In this document: one piece after another, positions 56,532 to 64,000 of the stretch
Numbering within the stretch: position 1 is the first letter of the stretch
Layout: each line of letters opens with the position of its first letter
NCBI RefSeq assembly: GCF_040438925.1
Contig: NZ_CP159258.1
Location: 124,001-188,000 of the forward strand
DNA from: Pseudomonas sp. MYb327
GTDB lineage: Bacteria > Pseudomonadota > Gammaproteobacteria > Pseudomonadales > Pseudomonadaceae
Reading direction: 5' to 3'
Length of the DNA stretch: 64,000 nt
Notes under the pieces: model-generated
What the model saw: the letters and a program-made list of their open reading frames with translations, nothing else
Databases searched by the model: none
What the model was told of the DNA's origin: nothing
Position numbers and translations under genes: made by a program

Positions 56532-58583
56532 TTACTTGATCCGCTGGCCAGGCTTGGCGCCGCTGTCCGGGCTGAGCAGGTAGATTTCTTCACCGCCAGG
56601 ACCGGCCGCCATCACCATGCCTTCGGAGATGCCGAATTTCATTTTCCGTGGCTTGAGGTTGGCGATCATCATGGTCAGGCGACCATCGAGCTTGGACGGG
56701 TCCGGGTAAGCGCTCTTGATACCGGAGAACACGTTGCGTTGCTCGTCACCGATGTCCAGTGTCAGGCGCAACAGTTTGTCGGCGCCTTCCACGTGTTCAG
56801 CCTTGACGATCAGGGCTACGCGCAGGTCGACTGCGGCAAAAGTGTCGAACTCGATTTCCGGCGACAGCGGATCCTTGGCCAGTTCGCCGTTACCCGCCGG
56901 GGCAGTTTCGCCAGTGTCGGTCTGGCTGGCGGTCAGGTCTTCTTTCGAAGCGTCGGTCATGGCTTGCACTTTGACCGGGTCGATACGGGTCATCAGCGGT
57001 TTGAACTCGTTCAACTGGTGGTTGGCGAGCAAGGTCGTGTGGTCGTTCCAGGTCAACGGCGCGACGTTGAGGAACGCCTCGGCATCGGCAGCCAGCAATG
57101 GCAGCACAGGCTTGAGGAAAATCACCAACTGGCGGAACAGGTTGACGCCGGTGGCGCAGATGGCCTGGACTTCATCCTGTTTGCCTTCCTGCTTGTTCAG
57201 CGACCACGGCGCCTTGTCGGCGATCCAGGCGTTGGCACGGTCGGCCAGGCCCATAATCTCGCGCATGGCGCGGGCAAAGTCGCGGGCTTCATAAGCGTCG
57301 GCGATGCCGGGTGCTGCGGCCAGGAACGCTTCGGTCAGCTCCGGCGCGGCGTTGGTGTCGACCATCACGCCGGCATTGCCCTTGTTGATGAAACCGGCGC
57401 AACGGCTGGCGATGTTGACGACTTTGCCGACCAGGTCGGAGTTGACCTTCTGCACGAAGTCTTCGAGGTTCAGGTCCAGGTCGTCTACGCCACGGCTCAG
57501 TTTGGCCGCGTAGTAGTAGCGCAGGTATTCCGGCGACAGGTGATCCAGGTAGGTCCGGGCCTTGATGAAGGTGCCACGGGACTTGGACATTTTCTGGCCG
57601 TTGACGGTCAGGTAGCCGTGCACATTGATGCCGGTCGGTTTGCGGTAACCCGCGCCTTCGAGCATGGCTGGCCAGAACAGCGCGTGGAAGTTGACGATGT
57701 CCTTGCCGATGAAATGGTACAGCTCGGCGGTCGAGTCCTTGCCCCAGAACGCGTCGAAGTCCAGCTCCGGCGTACGGTTGCACAGGTTCTTGAAGCTGGC
57801 CATGTAGCCGATCGGCGCATCCAGCCACACGTAGAAGTATTTGCCCGGCTCGTCGGGGATTTCAAAGCCGAAGTACGGCGCATCGCGGGAAATGTCCCAC
57901 TGTTGCAGGCCGGCATCCAGCCATTCAGCGATCTTGTTGGCGACGGCGTCCTGCAGGGTGCCGCTACGGGTCCAGGTTTGCAGCATTTCCTGGAAGTCCG
58001 GCAACTTGAAGAAGAAGTGCTGGGAATCCTTGAGTACCGGGGTGGCGCCGGAAATTGCCGACTTCGGATCTTTCAGGTCGGTGGGTGCGTAGGTCGCGCC
58101 GCATTTTTCGCAGTTGTCGCCGTACTGGTCTTCGGTGCCGCATTTCGGGCAAGTGCCCTTGATGAAGCGGTCGGCCAGGAACATTTTCTTTTCCGGGTCG
58201 AAGTACTGAGTGATCGAACGCTGGGCGATGTGCCCGGCGTCGCGCAGCTTCAGGTAGATCTGGCTCGACAGTTCACGGTTTTCTTCGGCGTGAGTGGAGT
58301 GAAAGTTATCGAAGTCCACCAGGAAGTCGGCAAAGTCGGCGCTGTGTTCAGCCTGCACGTTGGCGATCAGTTGTTCCGGGGTGATGCCTTCTTTTTCCGC
58401 GCGCAGCATGATCGCCGAACCGTGGGCGTCGTCGGCGCAGACATAAATGCATTGGTTGCCGCGGTGCTTCTGGAAGCGCACCCACATATCGGTCTGGATG
58501 TATTCCAGCATGTGGCCAAGATGGATCGAACCATTGGCATAGGGCAGGGCGCTGGTGACGAGGATCTTGCGTGGCTCGGACAT
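56532..58583 (-). CDS. metG: Methionine--tRNA ligase
   Basis: 683 residues. HIGH analogue [17 protein letters not shown] (HLGH at 21-24), a zinc-binding insert with [18 protein letters not shown], and [10 protein letters not shown] near residue 330 are present. The C-terminal tRNA-binding domain (about 575-683) reads [31 protein letters not shown]. It charges initiator and elongator tRNA-Met. It is a single gene, divergent from apbC. Confidence 0.97.
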   Translation of the reverse strand: MSEPRKILVTSALPYANGSIHLGHMLEYIQTDMWVRFQKHRGNQCIYVCADDAHGSAIMLRAEKEGITPEQLIANVQAEHSADFADFLVDFDNFHSTHAEENRELSSQIYLKLRDAGHIAQRSITQYFDPEKKMFLADRFIKGTCPKCGTEDQYGDNCEKCGATYAPTDLKDPKSAISGATPVLKDSQHFFFKLPDFQEMLQTWTRSGTLQDAVANKIAEWLDAGLQQWDISRDAPYFGFEIPDEPGKYFYVWLDAPIGYMASFKNLCNRTPELDFDAFWGKDSTAELYHFIGKDIVNFHALFWPAMLEGAGYRKPTGINVHGYLTVNGQKMSKSRGTFIKARTYLDHLSPEYLRYYYAAKLSRGVDDLDLNLEDFVQKVNSDLVGKVVNIASRCAGFINKGNAGVMVDTNAAPELTEAFLAAAPGIADAYEARDFARAMREIMGLADRANAWIADKAPWSLNKQEGKQDEVQAICATGVNLFRQLVIFLKPVLPLLAADAEAFLNVAPLTWNDHTTLLANHQLNEFKPLMTRIDPVKVQAMTDASKEDLTASQTDTGETAPAGNGELAKDPLSPEIEFDTFAAVDLRVALIVKAEHVEGADKLLRLTLDIGDEQRNVFSGIKSAYPDPSKLDGRLTMMIANLKPRKMKFGISEGMVMAAGPGGEEIYLLSPDSGAKPGQRIK

Positions 58584-58678
58584 GGGGCTCGGCTACTTGA
58601 TGAAACGGAGGTCGGCCACTATAAAGCGCCGGCGCATATTTTTCATCCTGTTGGCCTGTTTCATTGGATGAGCAACCT

Positions 58679-58744
58679 GTAGGAACCCGGCTTGCCGGCG
58701 ATAGCGATCTTGAATACGCAATCGCCGGCAAGCCGGTCTCCTAC
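58679..58744. repeat. REP-type inverted pair (family A variant)
   Basis: GTAGGAACCCGGCTTGCCGG faces GCCGGCAAGCCGGTCTCCTAC, with CTTGAATACG in the centre. The same centre occurs in the unit at 59941, so these two are sister copies on either side of apbC. Confidence 0.87.
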
Positions 58745-58833
58745 AAAAGCGCGATCTTTTGAGCATCCCGTCGAACGATCAGAACAGGTACGATACCCGT
58801 CATCTTTTCCAAGTCCAGTTTTCGGAGTTGCCC

Positions 58834-59928
58834 ATGAGCGCCGTCAATCGCGCAGCGGTGGAAGCCGTCCTTCGCCAATACACCGACCCTTATCTGAACC
58901 AGGACCCCGTCAGCGCCGGATGCGTGCGCAGCATCGAGATCCAGGGTGATCGTGTCAGCGTGCAGCTGGAACTGGGCTATGCCGCCGGTCTGTTCAAGAG
59001 TGGCTGGGCGCAGATGCTGGAAATGGCTATTCAAGGGCTGGATGGCGTGTCGATTGCCAAAGTTGATATCACCAGCGTAATAGCCGCGCACAAGGCCCAG
59101 GCGCAGATTCCGGGCCTGGCCAACGTCAAGAACGTAGTGGCCGTGGCGTCCGGAAAGGGTGGCGTGGGCAAATCCACCACCGCGGCCAACCTGGCCCTGG
59201 CCCTGGCCCGTGAAGGTGCCAAGGTCGGAATTCTCGATGCGGACATCTACGGTCCGAGCCAGGGCATCATGTTCGGTATTGCTGAGGGCACCCGTCCGCA
59301 GATCAAGGAACAGAAGTGGTTCGTGCCGATTCAGTCCCATGGCGTCGAAGTGATGTCCATGGCATTCCTGACCGATGACAACACGCCGATGGTCTGGCGC
59401 GGGCCGATGGTTTCCGGCGCTTTGTTGCAATTGGTGACACAAACCGCCTGGGGCGACCTGGATTACCTGGTCATCGACATGCCGCCAGGCACCGGCGACA
59501 TTCAGCTGACGCTGGCGCAGAAAGTCCCGGTGGCCGGCGCTGTCATCGTTACCACACCACAGGATCTGGCTTTGCTGGACGCGCGCAAAGGCGTGGAGAT
59601 GTTCCGCAAGGTCAACATTCCGGTGTTGGGCGTGGTGGAAAACATGGCCGTGCACATCTGCTCAAACTGCGGACATGCCGAGCATCTGTTCGGTGAAGGT
59701 GGTGGTGTGAAATTGGCCAATCAATACGGCGTTGAGCTGCTGGCCTCGTTGCCGCTGGCGATGGCCATCCGCGAACAGGCCGATGGCGGCAAGCCAACGG
59801 TGATCGCCGAGCCGGACAGCCCGATTGCCCTGGTCTACCAGGAACTGGCCCGCCACGTTGGCGCGCGGATCGTGTTGCAGGAAGCTGCGACGCCGGCGAT
59901 GCCGAACATCACCATCAGCGACGATTGA
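58834..59928 (+). CDS. apbC: Iron-sulfur cluster carrier protein ApbC (Mrp)
   Basis: 364 residues. An N-terminal MIP18/DUF59-like domain (about 1-85) precedes a P-loop ATPase with the deviant Walker A SGKGGVGKSTTAANLAL, DADIYGPSQ and VIDMPPGTGDIQLTLAQ. The C-terminal Cys-x2-Cys is in AVHICSNCGHAEHLFGEGGG. It binds and transfers [4Fe-4S] clusters in an ATP-dependent manner in the cytoplasm. The ATG at 58834 with CGGAG upstream is preferred over an in-frame start 25 codons earlier inside intergenic DNA. It is divergent from metG, as in P. aeruginosa. Confidence 0.94.
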   Translation: MSAVNRAAVEAVLRQYTDPYLNQDPVSAGCVRSIEIQGDRVSVQLELGYAAGLFKSGWAQMLEMAIQGLDGVSIAKVDITSVIAAHKAQAQIPGLANVKNVVAVASGKGGVGKSTTAANLALALAREGAKVGILDADIYGPSQGIMFGIAEGTRPQIKEQKWFVPIQSHGVEVMSMAFLTDDNTPMVWRGPMVSGALLQLVTQTAWGDLDYLVIDMPPGTGDIQLTLAQKVPVAGAVIVTTPQDLALLDARKGVEMFRKVNIPVLGVVENMAVHICSNCGHAEHLFGEGGGVKLANQYGVELLASLPLAMAIREQADGGKPTVIAEPDSPIALVYQELARHVGARIVLQEAATPAMPNITISDD

Positions 59929-59940
59929 AAATACGCATTT

Positions 59941-60006
59941 GTAAGAGCCCGGCGTGCCAGCGATGGTGGACTTGAATACGCCATCGCCGGCAAGCCGGGC
60001 TCCTAC
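59941..60006. repeat. REP-type inverted pair (family A variant)
   Basis: GTAAGAGCCCGGCGTGCCAG faces GCCGGCAAGCCGGGCTCCTAC around a CTTGAATACG centre. It lies between the convergent apbC and SDR genes. Confidence 0.87.
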
Positions 60007-60021
60007 AGCGGGCGGTGCTGC

Positions 60022-60780
60022 TTAGATTCGCAGGCCGCCATCCATCTCCAGAATCCGACCGGTGTAATAGTCGTTCTCAAAGATATACGCTGCCGAATGG
60101 GCGATCTCTTCCGGCTTGCCCATGCGCTTGAGCGGAATCCCCGACGTCATCTTCTCCAACGCTTCCGGTTTCATGCCCAGGGTCATTTCGGTTTCGATAA
60201 AACCCGGTGCAATGCCGGCCACGCGAATGCCGTAACGCGCCAGTTCCTTGGCCCAGGTCACGGTGGCCGCAGCTACACCAGCCTTGGCGGCGGAGTAGTT
60301 GGTCTGACCGACGTTGCCGGCGCGGGAGATCGACGAGATATTGATGATCGCGCCGCTGTTGTTCAGCTCGACCATTTTTGCCGCGACTTCACGGGTGCAC
60401 AGGAACACGCCGGTCAGGTTGACGTCGATCACTGCCTGCCATTGAGCCAGACTCATCTTGGTCATCTCGCCGTCCTTGACCTTGAGCAGCAGGCCATCGC
60501 GCAGGATACCGGCGTTGTTGATCAGGCCGTGGATCGCACCGAAGTCTTCGGCGACCTGGGCGACCATGTGCGTCACTTGCTCTTCATTGGCGACGTTGCA
60601 CAGGTAGGCGCGGGCCTCGACACCCTTGGCCTTGCAGGCGGCAACGGCGGCGTCGAGCTTTTCCTGGTTCAAGTCGACCAGTGCCAGCTTCGCGCCCTTG
60701 TCGGCGAAATACTCGGCCATGGAACGGCCCAAACCCTGGCAACCGCCAGTGATAATGATTACTTTGTCAGTGAGTTGCAT
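60022..60780 (-). CDS. Short-chain dehydrogenase/reductase (FabG-like)
   Basis: 252 residues. Cofactor motif [17 protein letters not shown] (TGxxxGxG), NNAGILRDG, catalytic Ser in [11 protein letters not shown] and YxxxK in [18 protein letters not shown]. The acidic residue after strand 2 (LALVDLNQ) suggests NAD preference. The C-terminal [20 protein letters not shown] is the common FabG-like end. It could be a 3-ketoacyl-ACP reductase paralogue, but it is not in a fatty-acid cluster, so no symbol is given. The ATG at 60780 has GGGG seven bases upstream. Confidence 0.9.
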   Translation of the reverse strand: MQLTDKVIIITGGCQGLGRSMAEYFADKGAKLALVDLNQEKLDAAVAACKAKGVEARAYLCNVANEEQVTHMVAQVAEDFGAIHGLINNAGILRDGLLLKVKDGEMTKMSLAQWQAVIDVNLTGVFLCTREVAAKMVELNNSGAIINISSISRAGNVGQTNYSAAKAGVAAATVTWAKELARYGIRVAGIAPGFIETEMTLGMKPEALEKMTSGIPLKRMGKPEEIAHSAAYIFENDYYTGRILEMDGGLRI

Positions 60781-60947
60781 TCGCATGCCCCGGTAGCAGG
60801 TCTAGAGTGGTTTCCTTGTAGAGAGCCTCTCGATCTGCGCCTGACGTGGCCCGGCTGCACATGAGAATTGCCCCCGATGGCGTACTGGGCACTTATCCCC
60901 AGGTGCCTGTCCGTTTTTTTGACGGATTCTATATAAGGAGTCATAAA

Positions 60948-61679
60948 TTGAGCGTAGAAGCGGCCAAGAATGCACGAGAATTGCTTCTCAAGGAATACCG
61001 CGGGGTGCTGTCGACGCACTCCAAGGCGATGCCCGGCTTCCCGTTTGGATCTGTTGTTCCGTACTGCCTGGACGAACTGGGGCGGCCGCTAATCCTTATA
61101 AGCCGCATTGCCCAGCACACTCACAACTTGCAGAAAGATCCGAAATGCTCGCTTTTCGTGGGCGAGCGTGGGGCTGAAGATGTGCAAGCCGTTGGTCGGC
61201 TGACCTATCTGGCCGAGGCGCAAATGATCGAGGGCGCGTCAGCCATCGACGCGGCAGCCGAGCGCTATTACCGCTACTTCCCCGATTCGCAGAATTATCA
61301 CAAGGCCCATGATTTCGATTTCTGGGTGCTGCAACCGGTGCGTCACCGATACATTGGCGGTTTTGGCGCCATTCATTGGGTCAATGACCTGATCCTGGCG
61401 AACCCTTTTGCCGGCAAGGCTGAAGTGAGCATGGTCGAGCACATGAACGCCGATCACGCCAAGGCGATTACCCATTACGTGGATCTTGCGGGATTGCCAA
61501 AGTCTTCGCCGGCACAGATGGTCGGCATCGACAGCGAAGGCATGCACCTGCGCATCGGTCAAAGCCTTTACTGGTTGCCGTTCCAGGCTCCGTGTAATAC
61601 GCCGACACAAGTTCGCGAAGCCTTGGTTTTCCTGGCTCACGCTGAACATTGGCCAAAAAATGAAGTCGCCGACGCTTGA
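60948..61679 (+). CDS. HugZ-like flavin/haem-binding split-barrel protein (DUF2470 C-terminus)
   Basis: 243 residues from a TTG start. The pyridoxamine-5'-phosphate-oxidase-like barrel covers the first ~150 residues (STHSKAMPGFPFGSVVPYCLDELGRPLILISRIAQHT, CSLFVGERG). The C-terminal DUF2470 domain has VSMVEHMNADHAKAITHYV. Relatives include HugZ haem oxygenases and uncharacterised flavin-binding proteins; haem degradation is possible but unproven. The TTG at 60948 is preceded by AAGGAG at ideal spacing and gives the conserved start SVEAAKNARELLLKEYRGVL, so it is preferred over the longer frame to 60846. Confidence 0.82.
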   Translation: MSVEAAKNARELLLKEYRGVLSTHSKAMPGFPFGSVVPYCLDELGRPLILISRIAQHTHNLQKDPKCSLFVGERGAEDVQAVGRLTYLAEAQMIEGASAIDAAAERYYRYFPDSQNYHKAHDFDFWVLQPVRHRYIGGFGAIHWVNDLILANPFAGKAEVSMVEHMNADHAKAITHYVDLAGLPKSSPAQMVGIDSEGMHLRIGQSLYWLPFQAPCNTPTQVREALVFLAHAEHWPKNEVADA

Positions 61680-61745
61680 ATTCACGAAACGGCGACGTCA
61701 TCTAAGGATTACTGGCAAGGCATTCTTGCGTTGAGGAACCATTTG

Positions 61746-62222
61746 ATGCGCCCTTTTTTGTTGCTCTTTCTGCTGTTCCCGGTGTTGGAGCTGTTCGTAT
61801 TCGTCAAGGTGGCAGGGGCCATCGGGTTTTTCCCGGCCCTGCTGCTGATCATTCTCGGCTCGATGTTCGGTGTATTCGTGTTGCGGATCGCCGGCCTGGC
61901 AACGGCTTTGCGAGCCCGTGAAAGCCTGAACCGTGGCGAGTTGCCCGCGCAGACCATGCTCGAAGGCCTGATGCTGGCGTTGGCCGGTGGTCTGTTGATC
62001 CTGCCGGGTTTCATCAGTGACGTGGTCGGCCTGATCATGCTGCTACCGATCTCCCGTCGCCTGCTGGCCAATAAAATGCGCCAGCGTGCCGAGGAGCAAG
62101 CGATTCGCCAGCGTGCGTTCGCCGATGACCTTCAGTCCCGTGGCGGCCCTACGCCGCGCGAGCCTCTGGGCCGCGAGCCCAACGTGATCGAAGGTGAGTT
62201 CGAACATCGCGATAGCAAGTAA
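61746..62222 (+). CDS. fxsA: FxsA family cytoplasmic membrane protein
   Basis: 158 residues. Two or three hydrophobic segments lie in the N-terminal 110 residues (LLLFLLFPVLELFVFVKVAG, FFPALLLIILGSMFGVFVL, LALAGGLLILPGFISDVVGL), then an Arg/Gln-rich cytoplasmic tail. In E. coli FxsA relieves phage T7 exclusion by F plasmids, and the chromosomal role is unknown. Position directly before groES-groEL is common in gammaproteobacteria. The ATG at 61746 starts the first hydrophobic segment; a TTG five codons before it is possible. Confidence 0.88.
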   Translation: MRPFLLLFLLFPVLELFVFVKVAGAIGFFPALLLIILGSMFGVFVLRIAGLATALRARESLNRGELPAQTMLEGLMLALAGGLLILPGFISDVVGLIMLLPISRRLLANKMRQRAEEQAIRQRAFADDLQSRGGPTPREPLGREPNVIEGEFEHRDSK

Positions 62223-62235
62223 CACCTCATATCGA

Positions 62236-62259
62236 CACGGCACCTTCGGGTGCCGTGTT
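62236..62259 (+). terminator. Hairpin after fxsA
   Basis: ACACGGCACC (62236-62245), TTCG tetraloop and GGTGCCGTGT (62250-62259) follow the fxsA stop by 13 bases. Only a short T-rich tail (TCGTTTG) is present. Confidence 0.65.
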
Positions 62260-62300
62260 CGTTTGCGGGGTAAAGAGAAGAAAATTTTTCGACCCCCGCC

Positions 62301-62328
62301 CTTGTAATAAGCTTATGCGCCCTTATGT
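62301..62328 (+). promoter_or_regulatory. Putative heat-shock (sigma-32) promoter of groES-groEL
   Basis: CTTGTAA (62301-62307), 12 bases, then CCCTTATGT (62320-62328) resembles the RpoH pattern CTTGAAA-N11-16-CCCCATNT. It is 144 bases before groES, in the place expected from other pseudomonads. Confidence 0.5.
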
Positions 62329-62471
62329 AACGGTCACCGCAAGGTTTCTGGTGATCACACCAGACAGACTTCCGCGGTTCGCTCGACGAACCGCACCCGG
62401 CACCGCCGGACTTTGTTAAACCCGCCGGGACTACACCGGCCGATGAAAACCACAATTAGGAGAGATCGACA

Positions 62472-62765
62472 ATGAAGCTTCGTCCTCTGCATGACCGCGT
62501 CGTCATCCGTCGCAGCGAAGAAGAAAAGAAAACCGCTGGCGGTATCGTCCTGCCAGGTTCGGCTGCTGAAAAAGCCAACAGCGGTGAAATCCTCGCTGTC
62601 GGCACCGGCCGCGTACTGGATAACGGTGAAGTGCGTGCACTGTCCGTGAAAGTGGGCGACAAGGTTGTGTTCGGTCCTTACTCCGGCAGCAACACTGTGA
62701 AAGTCGACGGCGAAGACCTTCTGGTAATGAGCGAGAACGAAATCCTCGCTGTTGTCGAAGGCTGA
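62472..62765 (+). CDS. groES: Co-chaperonin GroES
   Basis: 97 residues, full length. [31 protein letters not shown] holds the mobile loop, and [42 protein letters not shown] sequence ends it. It caps the GroEL ring. The ATG has AGGAGAG seven bases upstream. groEL follows after 49 bp and shares the transcript. Confidence 0.97.
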   Translation: MKLRPLHDRVVIRRSEEEKKTAGGIVLPGSAAEKANSGEILAVGTGRVLDNGEVRALSVKVGDKVVFGPYSGSNTVKVDGEDLLVMSENEILAVVEG

Positions 62766-62802
62766 TTACCCGCTCATTTTCCCGTTACTACAAAGTATTT
62801 AA

Positions 62803-64000
<1,198 letters not shown>

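Noticed and set aside
56508..58682. A 724-codon plus-strand frame antisense to metG
   Set aside because: Same effect as at valS; metG is a clear full-length gene on the minus strand.
60918..60935. TTGACG and TATATA before the HugZ-like gene as a promoter
   Set aside because: Spacing between the two is only a few bases, far short of 16-18.

Overview
The window is a contiguous piece of a fluorescent-pseudomonad type chromosome (Pseudomonas, most likely the P. fluorescens group). The evidence is high GC with strong third-position GC bias, Pseudomonas-type gene neighbourhoods (yejK-hupN-rlmF-valS; ffh-rpsP-rimM-trmD-rplS; xerD-dsbC-hom-thrC; glpF-glpK-glpR-glpD; argF with an ABC ATPase; bfr/bfd; rnt-pyrC-motY-argG; nth-rnf; groES-groEL), and about a dozen intergenic REP-type palindromes of the kind that crowd these genomes. 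No phage, IS element, CRISPR array, tRNA or rRNA was seen. Both ends cut a gene: a LuxR-type response regulator on the left and groEL on the right.

Layout. 1-2.5 kb: response regulator, SnoaL-like protein, GIY-YIG protein, GST. 2.6-9 kb: glutaredoxin, yejK, hupN, rlmF, valS. 9.2-13 kb: MFS transporter, a CNNM/CorC-type protein and a YpjD-like membrane protein. 13.1-16.8 kb: ffh and the rpsP-rimM-trmD-rplS operon, ended by a strong terminator. 16.8-23.6 kb: a cation/proton antiporter, xerD, dsbC, hom, thrC. 23.7-28.5 kb: a sensor-like protein without a kinase, a DUF3509 protein, a periplasmic binding-like protein, a class III CoA transferase, yaeQ. 28.5-31.6 kb: recJ and an Old Yellow Enzyme. 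31.6-36.7 kb: glycerol catabolism (glpD, glpR, glpK, glpF). 37-43 kb: ybaK, phzF-like, an ABC ATPase overlapping argF, and an orphan molybdopterin oxidoreductase. 43-49.6 kb: grxD, bfr, bfd, peroxiredoxin, rnt-pyrC, motY, argG. 49.6-51.7 kb: an AT-rich island with an unknown membrane protein and an orphan BvgA-like regulator. 51.7-56.4 kb: PA3496-like small protein, nth and an aberrant rnf cluster. 56.5-64 kb: metG, apbC, an SDR, a HugZ-like protein, fxsA, groES-groEL.

Regulation that can be read directly: two tandem ArgR-type operators, TGTCGC-N8-AA units 21 bp apart, lie upstream of argF and argG; a Fur-type box sits inside a near-consensus promoter of bfd; a perfect GAACATTAATGTTC palindrome precedes glpD; a heat-shock-like promoter precedes groES; and many bidirectional hairpin terminators separate convergent genes.

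The most interesting part is the Rnf-like cluster (52.6-56.4 kb). It is intact and tightly overlapping, but it has no rnfC. RnfB has no membrane anchor and carries a long charged C-terminal tail resembling the RnfC tail. RnfA lacks both, and RnfE one of its two, cysteines that hold the intramembrane [2Fe-2S] cluster in known Rnf/Nqr complexes, while the flavin-attachment threonines of RnfG and (probably) RnfD remain. This looks like a remodelled membrane redox complex rather than a normal Rnf. Second in interest is a BvgS-like sensor (periplasmic binding domain, membrane helix, PAS) that stops before any kinase domain, together with a separate orphan BvgA-like regulator.
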